From positions 798,001 to 862,000 of the forward strand of contig NC_025262.1 of NCBI RefSeq assembly GCF_000740895.1: a stretch of 64,000 nucleotides of DNA. Direction: 5' to 3'. Both the position numbers and the translations under genes were made by a program. The notes under the pieces were generated by a model that worked only from the letters and a program-made list of their open reading frames with translations, made no database searches and was not told the DNA's origin. The DNA is from Theileria orientalis strain Shintoku (taxonomy: Eukaryota > Apicomplexa > Aconoidasida > Piroplasmida > Theileriidae). Below, piece by piece: positions 20,367 through 29,723 of this stretch. Within the stretch, counting starts at the first letter, position 1; each line of letters begins with the position of its first letter.

Positions 20367-23300
20367 ATGAAGCCCGTAATACTAGAGATATGTCAAGGTT
20401 TCGAGTCCTCGAACAGAATATATGAAAGCTACAAGAGGGGGCATCAAGATGAATATGAGGACGTAATGAACGGAAAGGTAGAGGGAAGTGTATTAGGCAG
20501 TGACCACGCATCAAAATACGAAAGAGAGTACGGGAGCACGGATGAAATTTTCCGGAAAATCAAAAACGTGTTGACAAACCCGGGAGGATTGGTAGCAATA
20601 CCGACGGAGACAGTGTACGGACTCGCCGGAAACATATACATAGAGGAGTCCCTGAGGAGGATATTTGAAATAAAAAACAGGCCCTTCAACGACCCGCTGA
20701 TAGTCCACGTGGACTCGTTCACAAGCGCACTCGAGGACCTGTACGACGTAAACGTGTTCGAGGCGTTCCTGATGCTGTACCTGGCTAATAGGTTCACGCC
20801 AGGACCACTGACGATTGTGGCAAGATGTAACAGAGGAGTCTCAGGGCTGCTGACGAATAACACGGGGTACCTGGCGACGAGGTGCCCAGACAACGAGATC
20901 TGCAGAGCACTGCTGAGGTACCTCAACATACCGCTGGCAGCGCCGAGCGCAAACAAGTTCGGACACATATCGCCGACGTGCGCAGAGCACGTGTACGAAG
21001 AGTTCGCACACGAAAAACTACACATACTGGACGGAGGTCAGTGTAAAATAGGAATAGAGTCGACGGTGATAAAAATAACAACAATCGACGAGCCGGAGAT
21101 CATATGCATCGATAACCGCTACACATTCTCAGGAATTAAGGAACAAGTGGTAAAAAGAGTATACAGAGAATGCAGGAAGGCAGTAGTGGATATGTACGGA
21201 GAGTTGAATAAAATAATAGTCAAACACAGAGGAAGGATGACAAGTAAGGACCTGTTTGGAACAAAGGAGAAGACGGAGGCACTGAGCGCACCGGGTTTAC
21301 ACAGACAAGGAGTAAGAAAGAACGGGCTCGGCAAAGAGTATGCGTATACTCCAGAGAAAGGATACGGCAGAGAAGACAGGTTCCGCAGGGAATTTCGGTA
21401 CCGCAAGGAGCGCACGCACGAAAAGGAGAAGAGGCACGTCAAGGAGCTCATGTACGCGAATGAACTCATCCACGGGAGGCACGACAGGCACATCAAGGAG
21501 CGAATGCACGAGAATGAGCGGAGGCACCGCCAGGAATTCGGATGCTCGCCAGAAAATCGGTACAGCATGGAGGAGAGGTACATAAGAGAGAGGATGTACG
21601 ATCAGGAAAGGCTCTCCCTGCAAGAACTTATATGCGGCACAGAAAGCCGATACCGCCAAAAGCTCACGTACAACAGAGAGTATGACCCCAATAGGTACTG
21701 CGGAGTGAGTCAGGAGGGGGGATCGAGCTCCTTTTACAAACGCTCAGCAATGGCAGGCAATAGTGGGTGGCCCATTGCCTCGGTAACGGTTGGCTTCACC
21801 CAGGGAGGAGGCTCGACGTGTGTCTACTACGGAGGCTACACCGTTGAATCGATGTTTAACCTGTCGATTAACGGGTCCACTGAAGCCTCCAGAAGAGATT
21901 CGACGGCAGGCTCGGGATACACCACGGACTCTGGATCGAAAAAAGAACACACGTACATGCACAAAAGGGCCTTATCACCAGATGATTTCAGGGCAGATGA
22001 AGCAGAGGAGCAGTTAGCCTCACCAAGAAGAGCAGTGGTCAGCTGTGTGAACGGAAGAATAGACCTCTTTGACCTCTTGAAGAAGTACCAGAACGTCAAG
22101 TTCAAGGTTGAGATACTGAGAAAGGGAGCGGTGACCTACGAGCACCTGCGCTACACACTCTCGGGATTCGAAAACGTAAAAGTGACCGAATATGAACGGA
22201 GGCCTGAAAAGAAGTCGGAATCAGAAAAGGCCAGAGAAGAAAAGGTGGTTTCCGAAGTTATGGCTGAGGATAGGATACTTCCAGAGGATCTGTTGGAAGA
22301 CACGATAGTTTCTGACCATATTTTGGAGGATGTGATAGTCCCTGAAGGTATGGTTGAAGATGTAATAGTGCCGGAACCTGTGTTGGAAGATAGGATAGTT
22401 TCTGACCATATTTTGGAGGATGTGATAGTCCCGGAAGTTATGTTGGAAGATGTTATAGCCCCGGAGCGTATGTTGGAGCATAGGATAGCGCCCGAAGGTG
22501 TGTTGGACGAAAAGGTGCTTTTTGAAGATGCGTTGGCAGATAAGCTGGTGCCAAAAGCGTTGTTGGAGGACAACGTGGATATATTCGAAAACATAGAAAA
22601 GTATAAGCTCCTGGAGAAGGAGCTCGAGGACCTGAGTAACGGAACCCTGACGGTCTCAGGACTGAGGAACATAATATCGACGCTGAAGAGGCTGAGGGCA
22701 CAGAAGGCAATGAGCAGCATGAGCACGGCAGCAGATGAGTTCTTAAGCGCCCGCGACTACAACGAAGAGGACTACCTCACCGTCAACGACATCGACGACA
22801 TCATCAGCGTTGACCAGTTCGACTGCAACGACGACGACTACATGAGCGTGGACGAAGCCGACAACAGCATGGTATGCTTCATTGACGACCTCAGCGATGG
22901 CCTTCAGAAGGACAACAAAGGCGCTGTTGTCCCTGGCGGTATTGCTGACACTATTGCCAACGGATATGTGGACTGTATTTCCGAAGGAACTGTTAACAGT
23001 TGTGCCAACAGCATGTACGGGAGTCCAAATCCCGTTGCTAGTGCTATTTCCGACGGCTCCGTTAATAGTATCTATGGTACCCCTAATGGCATTCCTGATA
23101 GTTTCGCTAACGCTATTGTTAACAGGGCAGTGAATATGGCCAGCGGTGGAGCTCTTGGTGGAGACAACGGCACTGCCGTTGGCAGTAGTGCCGGCACCGT
23201 TGCAAATGGCGCTACTAACGGCAAGGATGCCTACCAGGGCACTGAGGGTGACCGCACAGGGGATCCTGGTGCAACCAGTGCAGAAAACAGCGTCCGCACC

Positions 23301-24023
23301 AACGCTTCGAGAATCAACAACAGCTACGTTCGTAGATTGCTGGACCGCGCGCTCGACAACAATGACACCGGTAAGGACAAAGATATCATTATTGATGAAA
23401 TTAGTGGAAAGAACAGTTTTTGTTTTGATGACCTTGGTAAGGGTGGCGTTGACGGTCATGATAATGAAGACGGTGGCAAACAACAACCTGTTTCAGATGA
23501 AGACGATCTGAGGTTCGAGGCGCCAGGCATGGCTCTGACGCACTACGCACCGAACGTGCCGACGTACCTGGTGGTGGTCACCAAGGACAACACCACGCTG
23601 AGTGGGAGTAGCGGAGATGAGGACGGGGATGACAGGGCCCGCACGGAGGGCCCAGTGGGAGGAGCGGCCAGCGGCGCTAACAATGGCAGCACGTTGAAGA
23701 AGGTAGATTGCAGCAACATAGTCATGATCGACATCGGATACAGGTTCAAGAGGCACTCGGGCGCCTTCAGGGAGTACCTGCCGGTGAATAACGAGCCCAC
23801 CTCGGTGGCGAAGCAGCTGTACTCGGTCCTGAGGAGGGCGGAGTCGGCGGCTCAGCACGGCGCGGGCGGCCCCTCCGACGTGCAGGCCGTCATAGCGATA
23901 CACTTCAACGAGCGCAAGACTCAGCTGTACTCGGCCATACACGACAGGATCACCAGGTCCACGTCGGGAAATCCAATATACGCGCAGATAGGCGACCAGG
24001 AGCTGGAGTTTTTGGTCAACTAA
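20367..24023 (+). CDS. SUA5: Threonylcarbamoyl-AMP synthase Sua5 with two large insertions
   Basis: Makes threonylcarbamoyl-AMP from threonine, bicarbonate and ATP, the first step of t6A at position 37 of ANN-decoding tRNAs. Single exon, 1,218 aa; Sua5 is usually 350-430 aa. The YrdC fold starts at residue ~60 with GGLVAIPTETVYGLAG, KNRPFNDPLIVHV, TRCPDN, PLAAPSANKFGHISPT and IGIESTVIKI (to ~240). About 320 aa are then inserted (basic, Arg/Glu/His-rich, 21330-21720, then Ser/Gly-rich). The YrdC end resumes with ILRKGAVTYEHLR near 22115-22160. A second insertion of about 445 aa follows, with a decapeptide repeat and an Asn/Ser/Gly-rich tract. The Sua5 linker signature APGMALTHYAPNVPTYLVV is at ~23519, then the Sua5 domain to the end. 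Catalytic motifs look intact. Confidence 0.92.
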   Translation: MKPVILEICQGFESSNRIYESYKRGHQDEYEDVMNGKVEGSVLGSDHASKYEREYGSTDEIFRKIKNVLTNPGGLVAIPTETVYGLAGNIYIEESLRRIFEIKNRPFNDPLIVHVDSFTSALEDLYDVNVFEAFLMLYLANRFTPGPLTIVARCNRGVSGLLTNNTGYLATRCPDNEICRALLRYLNIPLAAPSANKFGHISPTCAEHVYEEFAHEKLHILDGGQCKIGIESTVIKITTIDEPEIICIDNRYTFSGIKEQVVKRVYRECRKAVVDMYGELNKIIVKHRGRMTSKDLFGTKEKTEALSAPGLHRQGVRKNGLGKEYAYTPEKGYGREDRFRREFRYRKERTHEKEKRHVKELMYANELIHGRHDRHIKERMHENERRHRQEFGCSPENRYSMEERYIRERMYDQERLSLQELICGTESRYRQKLTYNREYDPNRYCGVSQEGGSSSFYKRSAMAGNSGWPIASVTVGFTQGGGSTCVYYGGYTVESMFNLSINGSTEASRRDSTAGSGYTTDSGSKKEHTYMHKRALSPDDFRADEAEEQLASPRRAVVSCVNGRIDLFDLLKKYQNVKFKVEILRKGAVTYEHLRYTLSGFENVKVTEYERRPEKKSESEKAREEKVVSEVMAEDRILPEDLLEDTIVSDHILEDVIVPEGMVEDVIVPEPVLEDRIVSDHILEDVIVPEVMLEDVIAPERMLEHRIAPEGVLDEKVLFEDALADKLVPKALLEDNVDIFENIEKYKLLEKELEDLSNGTLTVSGLRNIISTLKRLRAQKAMSSMSTAADEFLSARDYNEEDYLTVNDIDDIISVDQFDCNDDDYMSVDEADNSMVCFIDDLSDGLQKDNKGAVVPGGIADTIANGYVDCISEGTVNSCANSMYGSPNPVASAISDGSVNSIYGTPNGIPDSFANAIVNRAVNMASGGALGGDNGTAVGSSAGTVANGATNGKDAYQGTEGDRTGDPGATSAENSVRTNASRINNSYVRRLLDRALDNNDTGKDKDIIIDEISGKNSFCFDDLGKGGVDGHDNEDGGKQQPVSDEDDLRFEAPGMALTHYAPNVPTYLVVVTKDNTTLSGSSGDEDGDDRARTEGPVGGAASGANNGSTLKKVDCSNIVMIDIGYRFKRHSGAFREYLPVNNEPTSVAKQLYSVLRRAESAAQHGAGGPSDVQAVIAIHFNERKTQLYSAIHDRITRSTSGNPIYAQIGDQELEFLVN
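22260..22559 (+). repeat. 30-bp / decapeptide repeat array inside SUA5
   Basis: Ten tandem 10-residue units of the form x-L-E-D-x-I-V-x-E/D-x, for example ILEDVIVPEG and MLEDVIAPER. Two blocks are almost identical in DNA (about 22300-22345 and 22390-22435), pointing to recent unequal exchange. The array lies in the second insertion, outside the catalytic fold. Confidence 0.9.
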
Positions 24024-24061
24024 TATATAGACTACAGTACGCAGTACACATGAAAGTGTTG

Positions 24062-24136
24062 AGTATCAATGGTAGCTATGTGTATAAGTATCAATGGTAG
24101 CTATGTGTATAAGTATCAATGGTAGGTATGTGTACT
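24062..24136. repeat. 25-bp tandem repeat, three copies, between SUA5 and SRP14
   Basis: Unit AGTATCAATGGTAGCTATGT plus GTATA; the third copy differs at a few bases. It sits in the convergent 3' spacer, so it lies in or near two 3' ends. Confidence 0.85.
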
Positions 24137-24224
24137 TGCATTAATATGGTACATTATTGAATACAGTTTTGGTGCTATTGAGTGACCTCTGAGACAGGAC
24201 TGGCGCCTGTGCTGTGCCGTGGTT

Positions 24225-24631
24225 TCAGGTGCCTTCGGCCATCGATTCCGATATGTGATTCAGCGCGTTGGTAAAATTCTCAGAAATTGAGTTTGTGACC
24301 TGAACAAAACTGTGAACAGCTGAAAATAGATAGCAGGATGATAATAGCTGGATTAAGGCTGTAGTATGGGTAGGAACTCACGTATGTGCTTATTTTGCGT
24401 TTACCGATCTTGGCGCGAATTAGGCAGACCGGCTCCTCGTCAGAAACGGGATCGGCGGCCTTCTTCCGCTTCCAGGTCCGCGTATTTGGGATATCTGAAG
24501 TGAACGGGTTAAAGTGGGCTAAACTAACATCTTTTGTACGTAATCCAGAGCGACTTGCTGGAATCTTTGGAATCCTCGGTGACCATTTTAGTCAGTTCCT
24601 GGAGAAACTCTTCACAGTCGAGCAGAACCAT
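24225..24631 (-). CDS. SRP14: Signal recognition particle 14 kDa subunit
   Basis: Binds the Alu part of SRP RNA with SRP9 and delays translation during ER targeting. Three exons (24631-24529, 24494-24382, 24299-24225) give 96 aa. The start MVLLDCEEFLQELTKMV is the SRP14 signature, followed by SLWITYKRY across a 34-nt intron, where the family has VYITLKKYD. The middle exon has the basic loop (TRTWKRKK) and CLIRAKIGKRKIST, which matches CLLRATDGKKKIST. The last exon, VTNSISENFTNALNHI, matches the C-terminal helix. The Lys/Ala-rich tail of mammals is absent. Both introns are short and keep frame exactly. An ORF on the opposite strand at 24386-24688 is a shadow of this gene. Confidence 0.9.
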
Positions 24632-24759
24632 TTGTTTTTTACAAAATTAACGATTCATCGTTGGCTTATTTACACAAAAATACTGTAATAAACACTTTGA
24701 GCCATGGGGGCGTGGCCACGGGTCGTTTGCTTAAAAGGTCGACACACTTTTCATATATT

Positions 24760-25124
24760 ATGTTTAATCCTAGTCCCGAGAGTGATGTGGTTAAGAAGCT
24801 TAAGTCTTCCTTAAAAATCGTTGACGGTGAGGATAAATCTGAGGAGAAACCTCCCACTGAGGATGTGAGCAAGAGAAAGCGGAGGTTCGTTTAAACGCGT
24901 GTTCATTCAGTCCCTTTAGGCACGGCGTTGGCTTTAAGGTGGAGGTGCCTGTTAAGAGATCTGTCGAACAGGTGAAGCTAGTATCCAAATTCAAGGGAGT
25001 GTCCAGGAAGAAGGCCTCGAAGGGGCTCGCTAAGCCCAGGAGCGAGCCCACGCCCGTTGTCGCCCCTGAGCCAGAGCCTGAGTCGAGGTTAGACCTGATT
25101 TTTAAGAGTTTTAAGCGGAAATAG
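24760..25124 (+). CDS. Small basic protein, function unknown
   Basis: Two exons (24760-24884, 24920-25124) joined across a 35-nt intron give 109 aa. The product is Lys-rich with a KRKRRHG stretch that could act as a nuclear signal, a Glu/Pro middle and a C-terminal FKSFKRK. No signal peptide, membrane helix or known domain is visible. The start lies 128 bp from the divergent SRP14 start. The start ATG 24760 was chosen because the upstream open frame opens without a good ATG context and overlaps the likely promoter. I do not recognise the family; a nucleolar or chromatin role would be a guess. Confidence 0.6.
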
Positions 25125-25276
25125 CCCCAATTTCCCCGTTGATGTAAATATTGTATCGCAACTTACGTACGTGTGTATGCGCATAGATCAATGAATTATT
25201 CGCTTTGGCACACTCCTTCCCCTGCCTAATCGGAGATTGGCCTGTTTAGACAGGAGGGTGCCTCTGCTGCGTTGCG

Positions 25277-28106
25277 TTAGGCGGCCGACTCGAGTTTCGA
25301 GTGCCAGTACGGGTCCTTGGCCAGCGCCGTCGTCAGGTGGCCAATGTCGACCTGGAACACTATTCCCACGTCGCCCATGTCCTCGTTGATCTCGTCGAAG
25401 ACCTTCTTCGTCTTCTTCTTTTCGCTGAAGCTGAAGCTCGAGAAGACTGTGGGCTCCAGCGATATTACTCCGTTGTTCAGGATTGAGAGCAGCAGGTGCT
25501 TGAACGAGTCCTTGCACACGCAGTTTTCAAGTTCCGGCTTTAGCACTGTTATCATTCCTCTGAACGTGTTGTACACCTTCACTGCTGGTGCGATTGAGAT
25601 CTGCAGCTCCTTCAGCACCAGTATGATCGCCACGAGCAGGCACTTCATTCCGACTGACACGTACTGCAGTGCGTCCACGATTGACGAGTTAAGCACCATG
25701 TTACTGATTCTACTCATATCGGCGACCTAAATTAATTATACGTTAGCGGTTTATCAAGTGAATTACGTGGTAGTGGTTTATAAAATGTATTACGTGGTAG
25801 TGGTTTATAAAATGTATTACGTGGTAGTGGTTTATCAAATGTATTAAGTGGTAGAGGTTTACAATGTTACCGTTGGTATACTATATAGCAACCTAGTCAA
25901 CTATATAGAATAATAAAACAACTATGTAGCTTTTTAATGTGGTTAAATGGTTCGCTTACAGTTATCTTTTTTCCGTTTGCCTCCTTTATGGCGAGCTTAC
26001 ATATCTGCAGTGCTTTTCTCATATCTCCACTGTAGTTCGTGACTCTTCTAGCACATAGCTGTAGTGCCACTCTAAATTATATTGTATGATAATTTAACTT
26101 TAAATGGTTATGATTAAGGGTATATGTATGATTAGGGGTAATGGGTATGATTAAGGTTCCTAGTATGATTAAGGGTAATGGGTATGGGTATGGTTAACAC
26201 TAATGGTAGCTTTAGTAACAACAATACTGCTAATAGCTGCATACATATATGTAACATTACACATGGTCGCTGGTATATCTACATTTACTTACGGGTCTAT
26301 TGCTGAGTACTTCCCTAGTTTATCCTGAATCACTTGTATTATTTGCTGGTATCTGTATGGTTTGAACACCAAGCTCCCGAACCCTATAAAGTGTGCGTTA
26401 ATTCTGTGTTAATTATCATTTGGCCAATAGCTCTCTCTTATTCAACTCACCAAGACGAGATTGTATTGAGGATTTCATTTTGTAATTCAAGTCCATGGTG
26501 TTGGAAATGATGATTAAGATGAACTTTGACTTTTTTTTACAGGGTAGGTCGAAGAGTGTGAACAACACCTTTTGTGTTTTAGTTACTATATAGTCCGCCT
26601 CGTCCAATATTAAGATACTAAAATCATATTAATATTGTTCATGTGTGTATGTGTGTGTGTATTTATGTATATTTACATGTGCCTATATATATATATATGT
26701 GTGTGAGAGAGAGTGTGTGTGAGTGTGTGAGAGTATGTGAGACTTTAAGTGCATAACTAAGTACTATCTATCAGCAATCTTACCAGGGCGTTGTATTGTT
26801 TGTGAAGTATTCGTCCAGCATTTCGTAGCACTTGTGTGTGTTGGGAGGCTGTTTTCCGAATAACTTGTTATAAAAGACTTGGTACAGCTCGTTCGGCGTC
26901 GACAGGTGCACTGCGTTGATTTCTATGAGGTCGAACCAGGGCAATTTGCCCTTAAGCTTCTTGTTGATCAGCTCCCTCGAGACCATCTTTACTGTCTCCG
27001 TCTTTCCAGTGCCGGGCACTCCGCTGATGTACAGTATTTGGCCCGTTCCTCCCTGCTTTATGTTTACTTCCATGAACGTTTTGATCTGCTCCGCCTCCTC
27101 TTCTCTGCCCAGTATTCTTTCGTTGTTGTTCAACTGCAGGTTTAACTCTGCTGGTATTTCTTCGTCCACTTCATCCCTTTGGAACACCACGGTTGGAAAG
27201 TAGATGCTGTGATATTTACTGCTCTCAACCATGATCTACGGTATGTTTAATTTGTTGTGTGCAATGTTAATGTGTACTGCGTAACTGGCCTCTAGTCTAT
27301 CTGAGCATCTGTTGCATTCCGTAATTACCTGCTCCCAATCTCTCTGAATGTTAAATGGCACTATCGAGTCATTTTCCTGGTAACAGATATAGTTGCAGAA
27401 TACATTTATCTCCTCATCCCCTCCCGAGTCGATCTCCTTCTGGTAGTCCTCTAGACACGCGTGCACTGTCACCTTCTCGTCGAAAGTCTCAATTTCGACG
27501 TCTTCAAACTAAAAATTGGATTATATTGTTGTTTTGATTCAAACTACTAGCTCTATTGTACAACCTTGTTGTATGCTACTACTTCGTTCACGTGTCTAAA
27601 TCCTGGCCATTTGGATCTGTTTCCATCAGATTCGTCTGTGTTTGGTGGTTTATCTCCCGAGTCAAAGTAAAACGCCACTTCGGCCATCAACTTTCCGTTC
27701 GTATCGACGTATATTGCCGATATTTTAGCTGTACCGTTTGTGTTTGTTTCGGTGATAAATACATGATTATTTTAACATAAATTTATCTGTCTTTGTGCTT
27801 ACCGAGATTCGATTCTCGTGTTTTCTTACTTCTGCTACTCGTTCTTAGGACATCCACTGAATCGTGTACTGAAATTAGTTCATCGTGGATTAAAACAGAT
27901 CTGTAGAACTTTTTTCCGTTGATTGTCGCGATGACATCGCCATGCGGGTCCCTAACATAACCAGAAACTTCCGTTTCCTCTCCATTTGTGTGTTTTTTGT
28001 TTGTTCTAGGCGTGCCGTTTGGCACCTCCTTCGATTTCCTGTCTAAAGGTTGCTTTAACCTATTGTTCTTGTTGGTACTATTCCTCAGTGATGACTTGGA
28101 AACCAT
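25277..28106 (-). CDS. ORC1: Origin recognition complex subunit 1
   Basis: Marks replication origins and loads the MCM helicase with Cdc6-type factors in the nucleus. About eight exons on the minus strand from ATG 28106. After a basic N-terminus, exon 2 (about 27745-27565) and exon 3 (27510-27270) form a BAH-like region (AKISAIYVDTNGKLMAEVAFYF ... CNYICYQENDSIVPFN). The AAA+ part follows: ILGREEEAEQIK, Walker A GVPGTGKTETV (about 27030-26995), IEINAVHL, Walker B LILDEADYIV (about 26620-26590), sensor IISNTMDL, FKPYRYQQI (26370-26290), and sensor 2 GDMRKALQICK (about 26040-25990). The last exon (25728-25277) is the winged-helix end, VADMSRISNMVLNSSIVDAL to the stop. Read alone, that exon looks like a separate 146-aa gene, but its phase and family order make it the C-terminus. 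Long introns carry repeats. Confidence 0.93.
25747..25854. repeat. 27-bp minisatellite, four copies, in the last ORC1 intron
   Basis: Unit TGGTTTATAAAATGTATTAC plus GTGGTAG. The two middle copies (25774-25800, 25801-25827) are identical and the outer ones differ at a few positions. It lies between the sensor-2 exon and the winged-helix exon. Confidence 0.92.
26100..26205. repeat. Degenerate TATGATTAAGGGTAATGGG repeat in an ORC1 intron
   Basis: Five or more imperfect units of about 18-20 bp rich in GATTA and GGGTAATGGG, within the intron between the FKPYRYQQI exon and the sensor-2 exon. Confidence 0.75.
26638..26745. repeat. TG/TA/GA microsatellite in an ORC1 intron
   Basis: Runs of TGTGTG, TATATATA and GAGAGAG between the Walker A and Walker B exons. 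Simple low-complexity DNA, likely variable in length between isolates. Confidence 0.85.
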
Positions 28107-28942
28107 TATAATCAGTGTATATTGAGAAAATGTTGAGAGATTCCACTATTTAATAAGTGAGTGTGGACTGTCCTAACACGGCTACCAACAACAACTCGTC
28201 GTCTCTTATGCCACGCAAGGAGATGTACAATAATATATGGGATATATACTAGTTAAACTATAAATAATTTATGTAAATGTGTCAGGAGGGTGTTGCTAAA
28301 CACACTCATTTGGGTATACATAACAAGTGGGAGGGTGTGCAAGGATTTCAAGGTTATAATCGAAAACTAAGTGACTAAAGCTGTGTAAAAGTGTATGTGC
28401 ATGGAAGATTTGAGTGGAGACATATGGAATCTATAAATAACTAAAAATTATTTTACGGGTATGCACCAAGACCAAAGCTCTTTGTAATAATAGAAATTGT
28501 GATATCAACTGTAATAGCTTATAATAATTTGTGTATTTATTTTAAGGTGTTGTTCATGTGCATTATGTATATAGAAGTTTTGACGACAAAAATTGTGTAA
28601 TTGGGTATTGTGTAAAAGGACGGAAAACAGGGTAACTTGCGTTCCGGAAGAAAAACAAACTGGCCAAATAAACCGTTTTCCGCCTTATAGCAGTGTGTAG
28701 ACAAAACGATATTTAATATTTACGTATTCTCCCCATTAGTGTTTGTGCAAATTAACATAACATCCCAATTACCAGCAGCCCTATAACGATACGGATTTGG
28801 TCATCTTTTTCATTATACTAATTATCGTAAACCGAAATTACTCATTTGTTTAGTTTAAAGCGTTTTATCTCCAGAAAGTTGTAGTTAGTTTGTTTTTTTA
28901 CAGCGTCCATTACACCCTCCATTACCATAGCTCAAAAGGAAG
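28107..28942. other. Divergent intergenic region, ORC1/HMG
   Basis: About 835 bases between diverging starts. AT-rich with a few homopolymer runs; no ORF with coding character and no tRNA seen. It should carry the promoters of ORC1 and the HMG-box gene. Confidence 0.6.
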
Positions 28943-29224
28943 ATGGCCGCCCGAGTGTCGAAATCTGCTAAGAAAGGCAAGAGAACCAAGAAGGATCCCA
29001 ATGCCCCTAAAAGGGCCCTCTCGTCCTATATGTTTTTCGCCAAAGAGAAGAGGAACGAGCTGATTAAAGAGAACCCTGATTTGGCCAAGGACGTTGCAAC
29101 TGTTGGCAAACTCGTCGGCGCTGCTTGGAACTCTTTAGACGACAGTGAGAAGGCTCCTTACGAGAAGCTTGCCGAGGCTGACAGGGAGAGGTACGAGAGG
29201 GAGAAGCTCGAATACCAAAAGTAG
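28943..29224 (+). CDS. HMGB: HMG-box chromatin protein (HMGB/NHP6 type)
   Basis: Intronless, 93 aa. A short basic N-terminus (KSAKKGKRTKK) leads into one HMG box: DPNAPKRALSSYMFFAKEKR, then VGKLVGAAWNSL, and EKAPYEKLAEADRERYEREK. It bends DNA in chromatin and assists transcription complexes; the size and single box resemble yeast Nhp6 and the small apicomplexan HMGB proteins. There is no acidic tail. Start ATG has AAG before it and the only good context upstream of the box. It is transcribed away from ORC1. Confidence 0.97.
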   Translation: MAARVSKSAKKGKRTKKDPNAPKRALSSYMFFAKEKRNELIKENPDLAKDVATVGKLVGAAWNSLDDSEKAPYEKLAEADRERYEREKLEYQK

Positions 29225-29346
29225 ATTGTCGCCTTGTTTCGTAACTTTGAACGCACATAATTTTATGTTTTTTCAACTCGACGCATACGTGTTTAGATAT
29301 GTATTCGTTTCTAGGCTACTACATTAGGTGCGGTTAAGTGTGATTA

Positions 29347-29650
29347 CTAGCTTGCAGAGGGTCCTTCGTTCCTTGCCTTCCTCCTGAGCGTGTTTACTTT
29401 ATCGTGGCAACGTACCAAGAAGTTCCTCATTTCCATTTCCGACGTCACTCTGACGTTCCTCTTTATTCTCTCGCACAGCGATATGCCCTTCGAGGAGTCC
29501 TTCAGCGGGGTTACTATCACCAACTGCTTAAATTTTTCCTGGCAACACTTGTGAGTAACTTGCACTTACGTCATTGAAGAGGTCTAGGTAGTATTCGAGA
29601 TCGTACTTTCCCGACCCTATCTCTACTGTGAGGCTTGATTCGGCTCCCAT
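29347..29650 (-). CDS. Small protein of unknown function, two exons
   Basis: Exon 1 is 29650-29570 (27 codons, beginning MGAESSLTVEIGSGKYD); a very short intron of 31 nt (or 22 nt with another AG) leads to exon 2 ending at 29347. Both splice choices keep frame, adding or removing three residues. The product is about 90 aa, hydrophilic, with predicted helices (LCERIKRNVRVTSEMEMRNFLVRCHDKVNTLRR, heptad-like). No signal peptide or membrane segment. It lies 74 bp downstream of the AATF stop on the same strand. I do not recognise the family. The long conserved-looking helix and clean splicing argue that it is real. Confidence 0.6.
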
Positions 29651-29723
29651 TTACGTGTGTGTGGGACCTTAATACTTCTATCAGCGCAACTGCCCTTCGC
29701 CTGGTTGTCTAACGGGGAGATTA

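Noticed and set aside
22260..22559. CRISPR-like array
   Set aside because: The repeat is contiguous without spacers and lies in frame inside a eukaryotic coding gene.
25277..25728. Stand-alone 146-aa gene
   Set aside because: Its acceptor and phase continue the ORC1 sensor-2 exon, and it matches the ORC1 C-terminal winged-helix order, so it is the last exon of ORC1.
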